From contig NZ_CP108464.1 of the NCBI RefSeq assembly GCF_036226405.1, positions 5,394,001-5,458,000 of the forward strand: a stretch of 64,000 nucleotides of DNA, read 5' to 3'. Below are positions 51,123 through 60,143 of this stretch, piece by piece. The position numbers and the translations under genes were made by a program. Each line of letters opens with the position of its first letter. The stretch's first letter is position 1. The DNA comes from Streptomyces sp. NBC_01260 (lineage in GTDB: Bacteria; Actinomycetota; Actinomycetes; Streptomycetales; Streptomycetaceae). Below the pieces are notes generated by a model. That model was given only the letters and a program-made list of their open reading frames with translations. It had not been told where the DNA came from and did no database searches.

Positions 51123-52457
51123 TCAACGCCCCCAGCTCACGCGGTGTTCCGCCAGGTGCGCCAGCACCCGGTGGTTCGCCTCCCAGCCGTCCGGGAACTT
51201 CACCGTGACGCCCAGCTGGACCGGCTCCGTCGACGGGTGCTCGTCCAGCAGCTCCGCGACGCCCGCGCGGCAGACCACGACGCAGGCGTGGCGGTGGCGG
51301 GAGGCCAGCACGCACAGCCGGCCCGTCTCCAGGTGGAACGCGGTGGCGTCCGGCCTGCCGGACAGCGGGTGCAGGACCACCGTCACATCGAACTCGCGGC
51401 CCTGGAGCCGGTTCGCGGTGTCCACCGCCACGCCCGTCACCCCCAGCTCCGCGAGCGCCGCCCGCACCGCCGCCGCCTGGTCGCGGTGGGCCGTGCCGAC
51501 CGCGACCCGGTCCGCCGTCACCGGAGCCGGGTCCGGAGAACGCTCACTGGTGGCCGCGCCGCCCCGGTCCAGGAGCCGGCGCACCACGGTGGCCACCGCC
51601 CGGACCGCCTCGGGATCCGTGCGCGGGGTGTGCCGGGCCGGAAGCTCCAGCAGGCCCCAGCCGGACTCCGCGGCCTCGTCCAGCACCCGGTCCGCCGCCG
51701 AGCCGTCCGACCCGACGCCGAACGACAGCAGCCGGTCCCCGTGGTCCGTACCGCTGCGGAACGGGGTGTACGGGTAGAACGCGTCCGAGACGAGCTGCGC
51801 GGCCGACGCGGGCAGCCGCCAGGAGACCGGCAGCCGGCGCTGCGGCAGCTGCGGGTTGTGCGCCAGCAGGGTGGAGACCGCGCTCGCCGACGGGTCGTAA
51901 CTCAGCCCCGCCCACTGGTCCGCACCCACGATCGAGAACGGGTCCAGCTGGCCCGGATCGCCCACGAACAGGGCCCGTTCGAAGAGTCCGGCGACGGCCA
52001 GCAGCGCGTCCGAGCGCATCTGGTACGCCTCGTCGACGATCGCGTGCCCCCACGGCTCGACGTTCTTCACATGGGCCCACTTGGCCGCCGTCGAGATGAC
52101 GATGTCCAGCCCTGCCAGATCCGCCGCCTTCGCCGACTTCCGTACGTTGGCCAGCCCGTCCAGCACCTTGTCGTACGGGTCGGAGTCACTGCTGTGCAGC
52201 CGGCCGACCGGCAGCCCCGGGTCCTTCTCGGCCAGCCGCACCACCAGGTCGTCGACCTGGGCGTTGGTCTGAGCGACGACCATCAGCGGGCGCCCGGCCG
52301 CGGCGAGTTCCAGCGCGGCGCGGACCACCAGGGTCGACTTGCCCGCGCCGGGCGGGGAGTCCACCACGATGCCGCGGGCCGTGCCGTTCAGCGTGTCGTC
52401 CAGGATCTGGGCGGTGGCCCGGCCCGCCGCCGCCCCCGGGTCGAATCCGTCGCTCAC
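51123..52457 (-). CDS. SF1 (UPF1-like) helicase
   Basis: A 444-residue helicase. Motif I (Walker A) DSPPGAGKSTLV (about residues 32-43); motif II HAIVDEAYQM; motif III FVGDPGQLDPFSIVGAD; motif IV region PVSWRLPASA; motif V/VI near VDTANRLQGREFDVTVVLHPL and LCVLASRHRHACVVV. This order is that of UPF1-family SF1B helicases. No Fe-S or nuclease domain is present within it. Its ATG overlaps the stop of the 535-residue gene as ATGA, so the two are co-translated, and a nuclease gene lies just upstream. Confidence 0.9.
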   Translation of the reverse strand: MSDGFDPGAAAGRATAQILDDTLNGTARGIVVDSPPGAGKSTLVVRAALELAAAGRPLMVVAQTNAQVDDLVVRLAEKDPGLPVGRLHSSDSDPYDKVLDGLANVRKSAKAADLAGLDIVISTAAKWAHVKNVEPWGHAIVDEAYQMRSDALLAVAGLFERALFVGDPGQLDPFSIVGADQWAGLSYDPSASAVSTLLAHNPQLPQRRLPVSWRLPASAAQLVSDAFYPYTPFRSGTDHGDRLLSFGVGSDGSAADRVLDEAAESGWGLLELPARHTPRTDPEAVRAVATVVRRLLDRGGAATSERSPDPAPVTADRVAVGTAHRDQAAAVRAALAELGVTGVAVDTANRLQGREFDVTVVLHPLSGRPDATAFHLETGRLCVLASRHRHACVVVCRAGVAELLDEHPSTEPVQLGVTVKFPDGWEANHRVLAHLAEHRVSWGR

Positions 52458-54061
52458 AGCAGGTCCTCCGGGGTCACGGGGTCAGGGCTCTCGACAGCCG
52501 CACCGGAGCCCGGCGGACCGCCGTGCGTCCAGGGCGTCTCCTCCGGATCCGGCAGCTTCGGGCCGCCGCGCTGGTCGTGCTCGAAGAGGGTCCAGGCGAT
52601 CCGGTCACCCGGCTCCGGCACCGAACCCGGGGCCGGTTCCCTGCCCCGGCCCATCCGGTCGGTGATCCGCAGCACCAGCGCGGGCGCTGCGCCCTCCTCC
52701 TGCGGCCCGTATCCGGCGAACTCGGCGGTCTGCGGCTTGCCGTCCAGCGAGCGGTAGACCTTGACGCGGTCGGCCAGTTGCGGCTGCTCACCGGTGCGGA
52801 CGGTGACCAGCGGGCGCGGCGAGGGGCGCTTGGACTCGGTGTACGTCATCTCCACCCCGGTCACCTCCCCGAGGAACGCCTCGCCCGCCAGCCGGCGGCC
52901 GGCCAGCACCAGCGGATCGTCCAGCGCCTCCTGGGCCTCCAGCTGCGCCTGGGCGGTCTCCCGCGAGGCGAGCTTGCGGGCCGCCGTCACCGCGTCGTCC
53001 CGGCGCGGCTGCGGCGGCTCGCCGGACCGCACCCGGTCCCGGTGGCCGGTGAACGACCAGCGGTCGCGGGTCCAGCGGTCCTCGGCCCTGGCTCCCTCGG
53101 GCAGCTCCCGCAGCAGGTCCAGGCCCCGCCACACGGCGTCCCAGGTGGGCCGCAGCACCCCCGCCAGCAGGGCCCTGATCTCCCGCTCTGCCGCGGTCAG
53201 TTCAGCGAGCCTGGCATCGGCCGCCAGCCCGTCCTCGGCGGCGGCGAGCGAGGTGCGCGCGCGGTCGTACTTCTCGATCGCGGGGGCCAGCAGCCGGTTG
53301 TCGAAGTCCGGGTCGGTGGCCGGTCCGGCGGGCGGGCACAGCAGCTGCCCCTCGCGGTCCCGGGCCAGCTCGGCGCGGAACGCCGCCTCGGCCCCGGACT
53401 CGCCGTCCGGCGGGTCGACCCAGGCGAGCAGGGCGCCCAGATGCTGGTCCTCCAGGGTGGACTGGCCCGTCGCCCAGTGCCGGTTGAGCAGATCGGTGCC
53501 GGCCAGCAGCAGCGAGGAGCCCGGCACCCGGGCGCGCTCGCCGTAGTGCGTGAGCCAGCGGCCCAGCAGCGGGACGCGGGCGGGCGCCGGATACGGGGTG
53601 TCGGGGTCGTCCTCGGCGGTGCGCCGGAACCGCATGGAGCGGCCGAGCAGCCGGACGAACTCGATGCCCGCCCGGCTCGGCACGATCAGCTGCGCGGCGT
53701 CCGTGCACAGCTCGGTCTCGACCTTGACCTTCTTGCCGGTCGCGGGGTCGGTCTCGCTGCGTTCGGCGGGCTCGATCACGTCCGCGTACGACTCGATGTG
53801 CGGCAGGACCGCCTCGGCCAGCTCCGCGAGGAACGCGAACCGCAGGTCCCGGTCGCGCGGCTGGGCCACGACCAGCAGCCGGGGCGCGTCCCGGTCGGTG
53901 CCGACGAGGGCGCCGAGCGGGGCGCCCGCCTCACCCGCGGTGGTGAGCGGCACCAGGACCAGCGGCCGGTCGGTGAGATGGCGGTGGCGGACCGTGGCCG
54001 TCGGCTGCGCGCGGCCGCTCTCCACGGCCTCCAGCCTGGCCAGGGTGGAGATCAGTGACAT
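52454..54061 (-). CDS. Conserved 535-residue protein of unknown function in nuclease-helicase cassette
   Basis: No known domain is recognisable. The N-terminal 200 residues alternate strands and helices (RPLVLVPLTTAGEAGAPLGA, RLLVVAQPRDRDLRFAFLAE). A long helical middle follows (REGQLLCPPAGPATDPDFDN to GVLRPTWDAVWRGLDLLREL), then a coiled section (ARKLASRETAQAQLEAQEAL), and a C-terminal beta-rich part (VTVRTGEQPQLADRVKVYRS). It overlaps the nuclease gene by 10 bp and the helicase gene by 4 bp, so it is surely part of one complex or pathway with them, possibly as a scaffold or DNA-recognition subunit. Confidence 0.85.
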   Translation of the reverse strand: MSLISTLARLEAVESGRAQPTATVRHRHLTDRPLVLVPLTTAGEAGAPLGALVGTDRDAPRLLVVAQPRDRDLRFAFLAELAEAVLPHIESYADVIEPAERSETDPATGKKVKVETELCTDAAQLIVPSRAGIEFVRLLGRSMRFRRTAEDDPDTPYPAPARVPLLGRWLTHYGERARVPGSSLLLAGTDLLNRHWATGQSTLEDQHLGALLAWVDPPDGESGAEAAFRAELARDREGQLLCPPAGPATDPDFDNRLLAPAIEKYDRARTSLAAAEDGLAADARLAELTAAEREIRALLAGVLRPTWDAVWRGLDLLRELPEGARAEDRWTRDRWSFTGHRDRVRSGEPPQPRRDDAVTAARKLASRETAQAQLEAQEALDDPLVLAGRRLAGEAFLGEVTGVEMTYTESKRPSPRPLVTVRTGEQPQLADRVKVYRSLDGKPQTAEFAGYGPQEEGAAPALVLRITDRMGRGREPAPGSVPEPGDRIAWTLFEHDQRGGPKLPDPEETPWTHGGPPGSGAAVESPDPVTPEDLL

Positions 54062-55149
54062 GCGGGGCCGCCTTCCAGCGCCTCGGCGCGCAGGGCCGCC
54101 GCGCGGCGCAGCGCGGCGACCGTCGGATCCGCCGGATCGCCCTCCTTGCCCGCCGCCGCGGCCAGCACCGCGCCGACCGTGGTCAGCCCGCCGAGCTCGC
54201 CCCGCACGCTGCGCCCCAGCGCCTCCACGGCGCCCGCCGTGCGGGCCTTGCCCCGGCAGTGGAAGGCGAGTTCGCAGGCGGCCAGGCACTCCGGCGCGTA
54301 CGCCGCTGCGACCGACTCGACGGCGGTGCCCAGCTCCTCGGGGGAGCGCTCCGGGTCGAAGGTGGTGCCCTCGGGCAGGGCCGCCGCGATGTCCTCGATC
54401 CGGGTGAGCCTGGTCAGCTGGCGGCGGGTGACCGCACGCTGCTTGCGCACGTCGACGACGGACGCGGCCGGCAGGTTGGAGAAGTCCTTGGGGCAGACCA
54501 GCAGCACCCGGTGGCCGACCTCCGCCCCGTCGGTGACCTCGGCGATCCGCTCCAGCGCCAGTACGTAGACGGCGGACTGGCGGGCGGCCGCGCCGACCTT
54601 CGCGGCGTCGGCGGAACCGTCGATCATGGGGAAGGACTTGATCTCGACGACGGTCCAGGTGCCGTCGGGGTGCACCACCACCGCGTCCGGCTCCAGATAG
54701 GCGGGCGAGCCCGCCACCTCCAGGGCCAGCATCGGGTGGTCCAGCAGCGCCCAGCCGCCCGCCCCGGTCGCCTCCCGCAGGGCCAGTGCGGTGCGCGCGG
54801 CGCGGCCCTCGGGGCCGGCGGCCGTCAGATCGGGCACCGCGACACCGTGCGGCGGCTCCCCGGGCTCGCCGAGCCGCTCGTGCAGCAGGCGCATCAGCTC
54901 CGTACCGCCGTCGGCCTTGACCTTGGCCTCGAAGGCGTTGCCCCGCATGAAGGCGAACTGGGACTGGCCGAAAGCGGCCGGTGAACCGAGTGCGGTGGCG
55001 AGGGCGGCCTTGTCGACGCCGGCCCCGTCGAGCAGGGCGCGTCGCTTGCAGCCGGGGTTGGCGGCGAGGGCGGCCAGTGCGCGGGCGTCCAGCGGACGCG
55101 GTGCGACGGCCGGGCCCCTCAGCTCAGCGAGCCGCTGCCGCAGCGTCAC
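54052..55149 (-). CDS. Putative Fe-S PD-(D/E)XK (RecB/Cas4/AddB-like) nuclease
   Basis: About 365 residues from GTG 55149. The nuclease core is [20 protein letters not shown] followed by KSF: Asp, then Glu-x-Lys ten residues later, the RecB-family arrangement. Four cysteines flank it as in Cas4 and AddB: one near the N-terminus ([11 protein letters not shown]) and three C-terminal ([12 protein letters not shown]-x3-C-x5-C), which could bind a 4Fe-4S cluster. A single-strand or end-processing nuclease is likely. The start is uncertain: the frame is open to 55293, but that would overlap the PAP2 gene by 170 bp. Confidence 0.85.
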   Translation of the reverse strand: MTLRQRLAELRGPAVAPRPLDARALAALAANPGCKRRALLDGAGVDKAALATALGSPAAFGQSQFAFMRGNAFEAKVKADGGTELMRLLHERLGEPGEPPHGVAVPDLTAAGPEGRAARTALALREATGAGGWALLDHPMLALEVAGSPAYLEPDAVVVHPDGTWTVVEIKSFPMIDGSADAAKVGAAARQSAVYVLALERIAEVTDGAEVGHRVLLVCPKDFSNLPAASVVDVRKQRAVTRRQLTRLTRIEDIAAALPEGTTFDPERSPEELGTAVESVAAAYAPECLAACELAFHCRGKARTAGAVEALGRSVRGELGGLTTVGAVLAAAAGKEGDPADPTVAALRRAAALRAEALEGGPACH

Positions 55150-56095
55150 CGCCCGCGGCTCTTCCCGCGGAGGCGGGGACGTCGGCCGGGGCAGGTGGAC
55201 CGGCCGGTGCCGCGGCATCGGTGGGATCTGCGGAGGAGGTCCGCTGGCCGGGGATTCGCTCACCCGCGGAAGTCTTGCATCCGGCACTGACATCCGGGGA
55301 CTCCGTGACCGCGCCCACCCGTGCGAATCGGGTCAGGACCGCGTCGCCGACCCGGTTGGCGAGCCGCGTCACGGGCCGGGCCACCAGGGCGCCGATCCCC
55401 ATCACGGCGGCGCCGGCGACGGCGTCGAGGAAGTAGTGGTTGGCGGTACCCATCACCACGAAGACGGTGATCAGGGGGTACGCGACACCGGCCGCGCGTA
55501 TGAGCGGGTGCCGCCCGTGGCGCCATATGAGAATCCCGCACCACAGCGCCCAGCCGACGTGCAGGCTCGGCATCGCCGCGTACTGGTTGGTCATGCCGCC
55601 CATGCCGCGCGGGGCGCTCGCCTCGGTGCCCCACCAGCCGTACGAGCTGTACTGCGCCATCGTGTCGACGAAGCCGTGTCCGGCGGCCAGCAGCCGCGGT
55701 GGGCAGGTCGGCATCAGCGTGAAGCCGATCAGGCCGAGCATGGTGGAGGTCATCAGCCAGGTGCGGGCCCTGCGGTAGGCCTCCGAGTGCCTTCGGAACA
55801 TCCATATGAGGACGGCCGGGGTTATCAGGTAGTGCAGCGACGCGTACGCGAAGTCGGCGGGTATCCCTATCGAGGAGTGCGCGGTCAGCAGCCGGTTGAG
55901 GGGGTGCTCGAAGTTGATGCGGAGCGACTGTTCCAGGTGCAGTATGCGCAGTCCGTGGTCGACGGCCGTCGACACGTCGCCGCGTACCAGCAGTCTCCCG
56001 CCCGAGTACGCCGCGTACACCAGGGCGAGCAGCGGCAGCTCGGTCCACCAGCGGGGCCGGGGGCGCGGCGCGGGCGCGGCGGTGGCATGCGGCAT
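55124..56095 (-). CDS. PAP2-family membrane phosphatase (inositol phosphorylceramide synthase-like)
   Basis: About 323 residues with six helices. The phosphatase motifs are seen as [17 protein letters not shown] (PSxH part) and [18 protein letters not shown] (SRxxxxxHxxxD-like C-motif). An acidic/Ala/Pro-rich tail follows ([17 protein letters not shown]). PAP2 enzymes remove phosphate from lipid pyrophosphates or transfer phosphoalcohols. ATG 56095 is preferred; ATGs at 56110 and 56113 are in frame. Its tail overlaps the nuclease start by 26 bp, so it shares the transcript with the cassette. Confidence 0.88.
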   Translation of the reverse strand: MPHATAAPAPRPRPRWWTELPLLALVYAAYSGGRLLVRGDVSTAVDHGLRILHLEQSLRINFEHPLNRLLTAHSSIGIPADFAYASLHYLITPAVLIWMFRRHSEAYRRARTWLMTSTMLGLIGFTLMPTCPPRLLAAGHGFVDTMAQYSSYGWWGTEASAPRGMGGMTNQYAAMPSLHVGWALWCGILIWRHGRHPLIRAAGVAYPLITVFVVMGTANHYFLDAVAGAAVMGIGALVARPVTRLANRVGDAVLTRFARVGAVTESPDVSAGCKTSAGERIPGQRTSSADPTDAAAPAGPPAPADVPASAGRAAGGDAAAAAR

Positions 56096-56395
56096 CCGGA
56101 AGTTCTCCATCATGTGTTCATGCGGCCGACGGCGGACGTTCAACCGTACGGTGCGGGTCGGCCGCGATTCCCCCAGGGGTGCCCTTCGGCGCCCCTCAGC
56201 TGCTCGGATCTGTCTGCGGTGTGTGGGACGCCGGTGCGGGCCCCCAGGTTGCCTTACGCGCGGGTGCGCGATGATGGAAATCCGGACGATCCGTTCCCAC
56301 CGTTCACCCGTAGCGTGCCGGACGGTTCCGTCCCCGTCGATGTCCAAGATCTCAGATCCAGGATCAGAGGTCTCAGTTTCAGGGAGAGCCGTCAC
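56096..56395. promoter_or_regulatory. Divergent intergenic region with a 27-bp imperfect palindrome
   Basis: Between the PAP2 and histidine phosphatase genes. The stretch 56347-56373 is a near-palindrome (CTCAGATCC, A, GGATCAGAG at the core, mismatches outside), about 25 bp before the phosphatase start. No gene is visible in the remaining 270 bp. Confidence 0.45.
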
Positions 56396-56992
56396 ATGGC
56401 ACCGCGAATCCTGCTTGCCCGGCACGGCCAGACGGAATGGTCCGTCAACGGCAATCACACCGGCAGGACGGACATTCCGCTGCTCGACGCCGGGCGCGCG
56501 GGCGCCAAGCTGCTCGGCGAGCGGCTGCACCGGGGGCCATGGGCGGACCTGCCCGGTCTGGAGGTCCGCACCAGCCCGCTCGTACGAGCCGCCGAGACGT
56601 GCGAGCTCGCGGGGTTCGGCGGGCGGGCCGAGCGGTGGGACGCGCTGATGGAGTGGGACTACGGGGCGTACGAGGGGATGACCCCGGCCGGGATCAAGGC
56701 GATCCGCCCGGACTGGTTCATCTGGCGCGACGGGGTACCGGAGGGGGAGACCCTGGCCGAGCTGTCGGCCCGTGCCGACGAGATCGTCGAGTGGGCCCGC
56801 TCGGCCGACCGCGACGTGCTGGTCTTCGCCCACGGCCACATCCTGCGGGCGCTGGGGGCGCGGTGGCTGGGCGAGGACGTGTCGTTCGCGGCGCGCATCC
56901 GGCTGGATCCGACGTCGCTGTCGGTGCTGGGGTGGGCGTACGGGGCCCCGGCGCTGGAACGCTGGAACGACACGGGGCACCTGGAGCGGTAG
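56396..56992 (+). CDS. Histidine phosphatase (phosphoglycerate mutase-like)
   Basis: A 198-residue protein starting at ATG 56396. The phosphoacceptor His is in [15 protein letters not shown]; the second catalytic His is in [20 protein letters not shown]; conserved Arg and Glu are in [12 protein letters not shown] and [12 protein letters not shown]. Branch-2 type; such enzymes dephosphorylate sugar phosphates, nucleotides or phosphoproteins. A ribosome site AGGGAG precedes the start. Transcribed alone; divergent from PAP2. Confidence 0.93.
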   Translation: MAPRILLARHGQTEWSVNGNHTGRTDIPLLDAGRAGAKLLGERLHRGPWADLPGLEVRTSPLVRAAETCELAGFGGRAERWDALMEWDYGAYEGMTPAGIKAIRPDWFIWRDGVPEGETLAELSARADEIVEWARSADRDVLVFAHGHILRALGARWLGEDVSFAARIRLDPTSLSVLGWAYGAPALERWNDTGHLER

Positions 56993-57029
56993 CCCCGGGC
57001 ACTTCGAGCCGGACGGGCCGGGAGCGGTT

Positions 57030-58388
57030 CTACGTCTTCTCGCCCGCCGCGCGGTGGCGGTCGAGGAACTCCGTGATGTCGACCGAACCCCGGCCCCGCG
57101 GCCGCAGGACCGCCACCGCTCCCGCCAGCATCGCCCTGATCCGCGAGGAGCGGACCTGGTCCAGCAGGTCCAGCACCTGGTGACCGGTGGCCGCCGCCTC
57201 CTCCGCGAGGCCCGCCCGGACCAGGTCCTGGGTCAGCTCGGCCCGGTACAGCGCCATGTTCCGGGTGAAGTGCGGATCCTGCAGCCGCGTCGCGCGCCGT
57301 GCGTGCCGTGCCGCACGCGACCAGTCGCCCAGCGCCGACCAGCACTGCGCCTCCAGGATCTCCAGCTCCGCCTCCCGGAAGAAGCTCATCCACTCCGGGT
57401 CCGCCGCTGACGGCCCCTGCCCGAACGCGGTGTGCGCCCGGCCGAGCGCCCGTTCGCAGCCGGTACGGTCCCCGAGCCCCGCCCGGCCCCCCGCCTCCCG
57501 CAGCGAGAGCAGCGCCATCAGCCGCGGTGAGCCCAGCGGTTGCGCGGCCCGCAGGCCCGCCTCCGCGGCGCGCAGGGACTCGCGCGAGCGCCCGGTGTCC
57601 CGGGCCAGGAACGACGCGTTGCAGAACGCGTGCGCCTCCAGCGCGTGGTCCCCGGCCACCCGCGCCGTGGCCAGCGCCTCCGCGTAGTGCGAGCGGGCGT
57701 CCTCGAACCGGCCCGAGTCGTGGGCCAGCCAGCCCACCGAGATGGCCAGCTCACCGGCCCCGCTGTGCAGCCGGTCCGCCGTGGAACGCCGGGTCGCGGT
57801 CCCGGAGTCGAGCAGCGCGTAGGCCGCCCGCAGCGGATGCGAGGCCCGCCGGTACAGGCCGTCACCCCCGTGCCGGTCGTCCAGCAGACGGATCTGCCGC
57901 ACCGCCTTCTCGACGGCGTGCACCTCCGCCTCGCCGACCCGGCGCTGCGCGGGCAGGGACACGGAGGCGGTCATGCCACCGAGGCCCAGGCCCAGGGACG
58001 CGGCCGCCATCGTGGTGGAGCCGCTCGTCATGAATACGCGACGCAGCACGTCGCACTCCTCGTCGGTGTCGCTGCCGGGCAGCGGGGAAGTCGGGGGCGA
58101 AGGAGCGTCCGCGGGCCGGGTCCCCCGGCCGCGTACCGATTCACGCGGTGAGAAGCCCAGGTCCGCCAGGTTCGCCCCGGGGAACATGTGCAGGAAGACC
58201 CGCTCGTACGCGTAGTTCGGGCAGCGGATCTCGCCGGACTCCACGCGTCCGATGTACCGGGCGTCGCACGCGACCTGCTCGCCGATCTCGCGGGCGGACC
58301 TGCGTACCGCGGCAGCGAACTCCCCGGCGGAGCGCTGTCCGCGCAGCCGCCGGAAGGCGAGGTTGGGAACTGCCCGTGTCGACACCAT
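57030..58388 (-). CDS. XRE-family regulator with TPR domain (NsdA-like)
   Basis: A 452-residue protein. The helix-turn-helix region (RSAREIGEQVACDARYIGRV, about residues 30-50) is followed by a Pro-rich linker and, from about residue 140, tetratricopeptide repeats (LYRRASHPLRAAYALLDSGT, RFEDARSHYAEALATARVAG and later units). This layout is that of NsdA-type and other Streptomyces TPR regulators that affect sporulation and antibiotic production. ATG 58388; GAGGG lies just upstream. The palindrome at 58457-58470 lies before it. Confidence 0.85.
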   Translation of the reverse strand: MVSTRAVPNLAFRRLRGQRSAGEFAAAVRRSAREIGEQVACDARYIGRVESGEIRCPNYAYERVFLHMFPGANLADLGFSPRESVRGRGTRPADAPSPPTSPLPGSDTDEECDVLRRVFMTSGSTTMAAASLGLGLGGMTASVSLPAQRRVGEAEVHAVEKAVRQIRLLDDRHGGDGLYRRASHPLRAAYALLDSGTATRRSTADRLHSGAGELAISVGWLAHDSGRFEDARSHYAEALATARVAGDHALEAHAFCNASFLARDTGRSRESLRAAEAGLRAAQPLGSPRLMALLSLREAGGRAGLGDRTGCERALGRAHTAFGQGPSAADPEWMSFFREAELEILEAQCWSALGDWSRAARHARRATRLQDPHFTRNMALYRAELTQDLVRAGLAEEAAATGHQVLDLLDQVRSSRIRAMLAGAVAVLRPRGRGSVDITEFLDRHRAAGEKT

Positions 58389-58456
58389 GGCGGGACCCTC
58401 TCTGGTGCGAGCCGGGCGTTGTTTCCGGTGTCCCGGCGGAGCAAGAACGTACCTGT

Positions 58457-58470
58457 TGTGACACGTCACA
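58457..58470. promoter_or_regulatory. TGTGAC...GTCACA palindrome between divergent genes
   Basis: Perfect 6-bp arms TGTGAC and GTCACA with an AC spacer, 69 bp before the TPR regulator start and 162 bp before the divergent unknown. Likely autoregulatory operator. Confidence 0.55.
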
Positions 58471-58631
58471 CACGCTGCGTTTGCTGACAAACGGGATATC
58501 TCACCCACGATCCGCCATGAACTGCCACCCTTTGCAGCGGTGTGGGGCCGTAGCCCTTGACGCGGTCGGCGCGTTGGTCCACGTGGCGACGGAGTCCGGC
58601 TCCGCCCGGCGATGAGAGGAGAGGTCCCTTG

Positions 58632-59099
58632 TTGCATCTCGACATGGCGACCGGCTCGCGGACGACCGCGACGACGGCCGCGACGACCGCGACGACCGGC
58701 CCCATGGCACCCGCCGAGGGGCCCGCCGCAGCGGGCCCGCCTCCCGGCGCGGAACCGTGCGACCTGGTGACCGTCCCCGCCCGTCAGGGCCTGGAGGCAG
58801 TGGACATCCTGCGCCGCGGCGCCGACCAGGAGGCCGTCGGCCCGGTCCTCCACGACGGACCGTGCGCCACCCTCGGCTTCCTGGTGCCGCCGGGCACCGC
58901 CGAGGCCTGGGACGTACCGGGCAGCGCCTGTACGCGGACCGACGGCCGCGGGCTGCGCATCCCCGCCGAGCCGCCCGTCTCCGGCAGCGGCTGGCTGCTG
59001 CCGCCCGGTGACGAGACCTCGGTCACCGATCCGGCCGCGCTGCGGGCCGCGCTCGACCAGGCCGCCCGGCTGATCGAGGCGGCCGACAACTGCCGCTGA
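58632..59099 (+). CDS. Conserved hypothetical protein
   Basis: A 155-residue protein. A strong site (AGGAGAGG) precedes TTG 58632 by seven bases, so the start is probably this TTG; ATG 58644 is the alternative. The N-terminus is a Thr/Ala/Pro-rich spacer. The body (about residues 45-155) contains LVTVPARQGLEAVDILRRGA and CATLGFLVPPGTAEAWDVPG, ending in a helix ALRAALDQAARLIEAADN. It recalls the prim-pol-like domain family by eye but has no catalytic motif, so no function is given. Encoded just before a methyltransferase-like gene on the same strand. Confidence 0.75.
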   Translation: MHLDMATGSRTTATTAATTATTGPMAPAEGPAAAGPPPGAEPCDLVTVPARQGLEAVDILRRGADQEAVGPVLHDGPCATLGFLVPPGTAEAWDVPGSACTRTDGRGLRIPAEPPVSGSGWLLPPGDETSVTDPAALRAALDQAARLIEAADNCR

Positions 59100-59169
59100 G
59101 CCCATAATGGCCGCAGGGCGGGTGAGCGCGGCCGCCCGTCGCGGCCGGTCACGGCCGGTCCCGGACCCG

Positions 59170-60123
59170 ATGAGCAGTGAGCAGGTACGAGCGGCAGTGG
59201 CACGTCGAGGAGCGGCCGGCGGAGCGGGCGACCGCAAGCAGCGCGCGGACCGCAGGACCGACCGCAAGGCGGCACGCGGCGCCGAACGCCCCGGCGGCAA
59301 CGTCTCCGAGCCGGTGGACGGCGGCGTCGCCGAGCTGGTGCCCGACCGGGAACGCAGGCGCGCCTGGACGCTGACGATCGACGGTGCGCCGCAGTCCCAC
59401 GTGGACCTCGACGACCCGACGTACCTCTCGTTCGAGTACCAGCGCCGGATCGGCCACATCGCCGATCTGGCCGCGCCCGCCGGGCAGCCGCTGCACGTCG
59501 TGCACCTGGGCGGCGGGGCGTTCACGCTCGCCCGCTACATCGCCGCGACCCGCCCCCGCTCCACCCAGCAGATCGTCGAGGTGGACGCGGCCCTCGTCCA
59601 GCTGGTCCGCCGGGAACTGCCGCTGGACCCGCAGGCCAGGATCAGGGTCCGCGCCACCGACGCCCGCGCCGGGCTCGGGAAGATCCAGGACGGCTGGGCC
59701 GACCTGGTCATCGCCGACGTCTTCAGCGGGGCCCGGACCCCCGCCCACCTGACCAGCACCGAATTCCTCGCCGAGGTGCGCCGCGTCCTGAAGCCCGGCG
59801 GGACCTACGTGGCCAACCTCGCCGACGGCCCCCCGCTGGCCCATCTGCGCGGCCAGATCGCCACCGCCGCCACCGTCTTTCCCGAGCTCGCGCTCGCCGC
59901 CGACCCGACCGTGTTCCGCGGCCGCCGCTTCGGCAACGCCGTACTGCTCGCCTCGGACGTGACGCCGAAGGTCGCGGAGCTGACCCGCCGGGTGGCGACC
60001 GATCCGCACCCGGGGCGCGTCGAACACGGGCGGGCGCTCGCCGACTTCACCGGCGGCGCGGCCGCGGTGCACGACGCCGACGCCCGGCCCTCACCGCCGC
60101 CGCCGGCCTCCGCCTTCGACTGA
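59170..60123 (+). CDS. SAM-dependent methyltransferase / spermidine synthase-like protein
   Basis: About 317 residues. A basic low-complexity N-terminus (DRKQRADRRTDRKAARGAER) leads to a spermine/spermidine synthase-like Rossmann domain: the family opening EYQRRIGHIADL, the SAM-binding LHVVHLGGGAFTLARYIAAT, then RVRATDARAGLGKIQDGWAD. The motif where polyamine synthases carry the aminopropyl catalytic Asp reads VIADVFSGARTP, so ordinary spermidine synthesis is doubtful; a methyl or aminopropyl transfer to another substrate is possible. ATG 59170 is preferred to ATG 59107. Confidence 0.85.
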   Translation: MSSEQVRAAVARRGAAGGAGDRKQRADRRTDRKAARGAERPGGNVSEPVDGGVAELVPDRERRRAWTLTIDGAPQSHVDLDDPTYLSFEYQRRIGHIADLAAPAGQPLHVVHLGGGAFTLARYIAATRPRSTQQIVEVDAALVQLVRRELPLDPQARIRVRATDARAGLGKIQDGWADLVIADVFSGARTPAHLTSTEFLAEVRRVLKPGGTYVANLADGPPLAHLRGQIATAATVFPELALAADPTVFRGRRFGNAVLLASDVTPKVAELTRRVATDPHPGRVEHGRALADFTGGAAAVHDADARPSPPPPASAFD

Positions 60124-60143
60124 CGCGGGCTGCCGCTCTGCGG

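Noticed and set aside
52523..54058. A 511-codon open frame on the plus strand opposite the 535-residue gene
   Set aside because: It is rich in Arg/Gly/Pro/Gln shadow composition, has no domain, and the minus-strand frame has proper third-position GC and overlapping neighbours.
55149..55293. Longer start for the putative Fe-S nuclease at 55293
   Set aside because: It would overlap the PAP2 gene by 170 bp and add only a Pro/Arg-rich leader; the overlap from 55149 is 26 bp.
58557..58631. Extension of the unknown protein at 58632 to a GTG or TTG farther upstream
   Set aside because: The upstream residues have shadow composition, and the ribosome site AGGAGAGG at 58617 fits TTG 58632.
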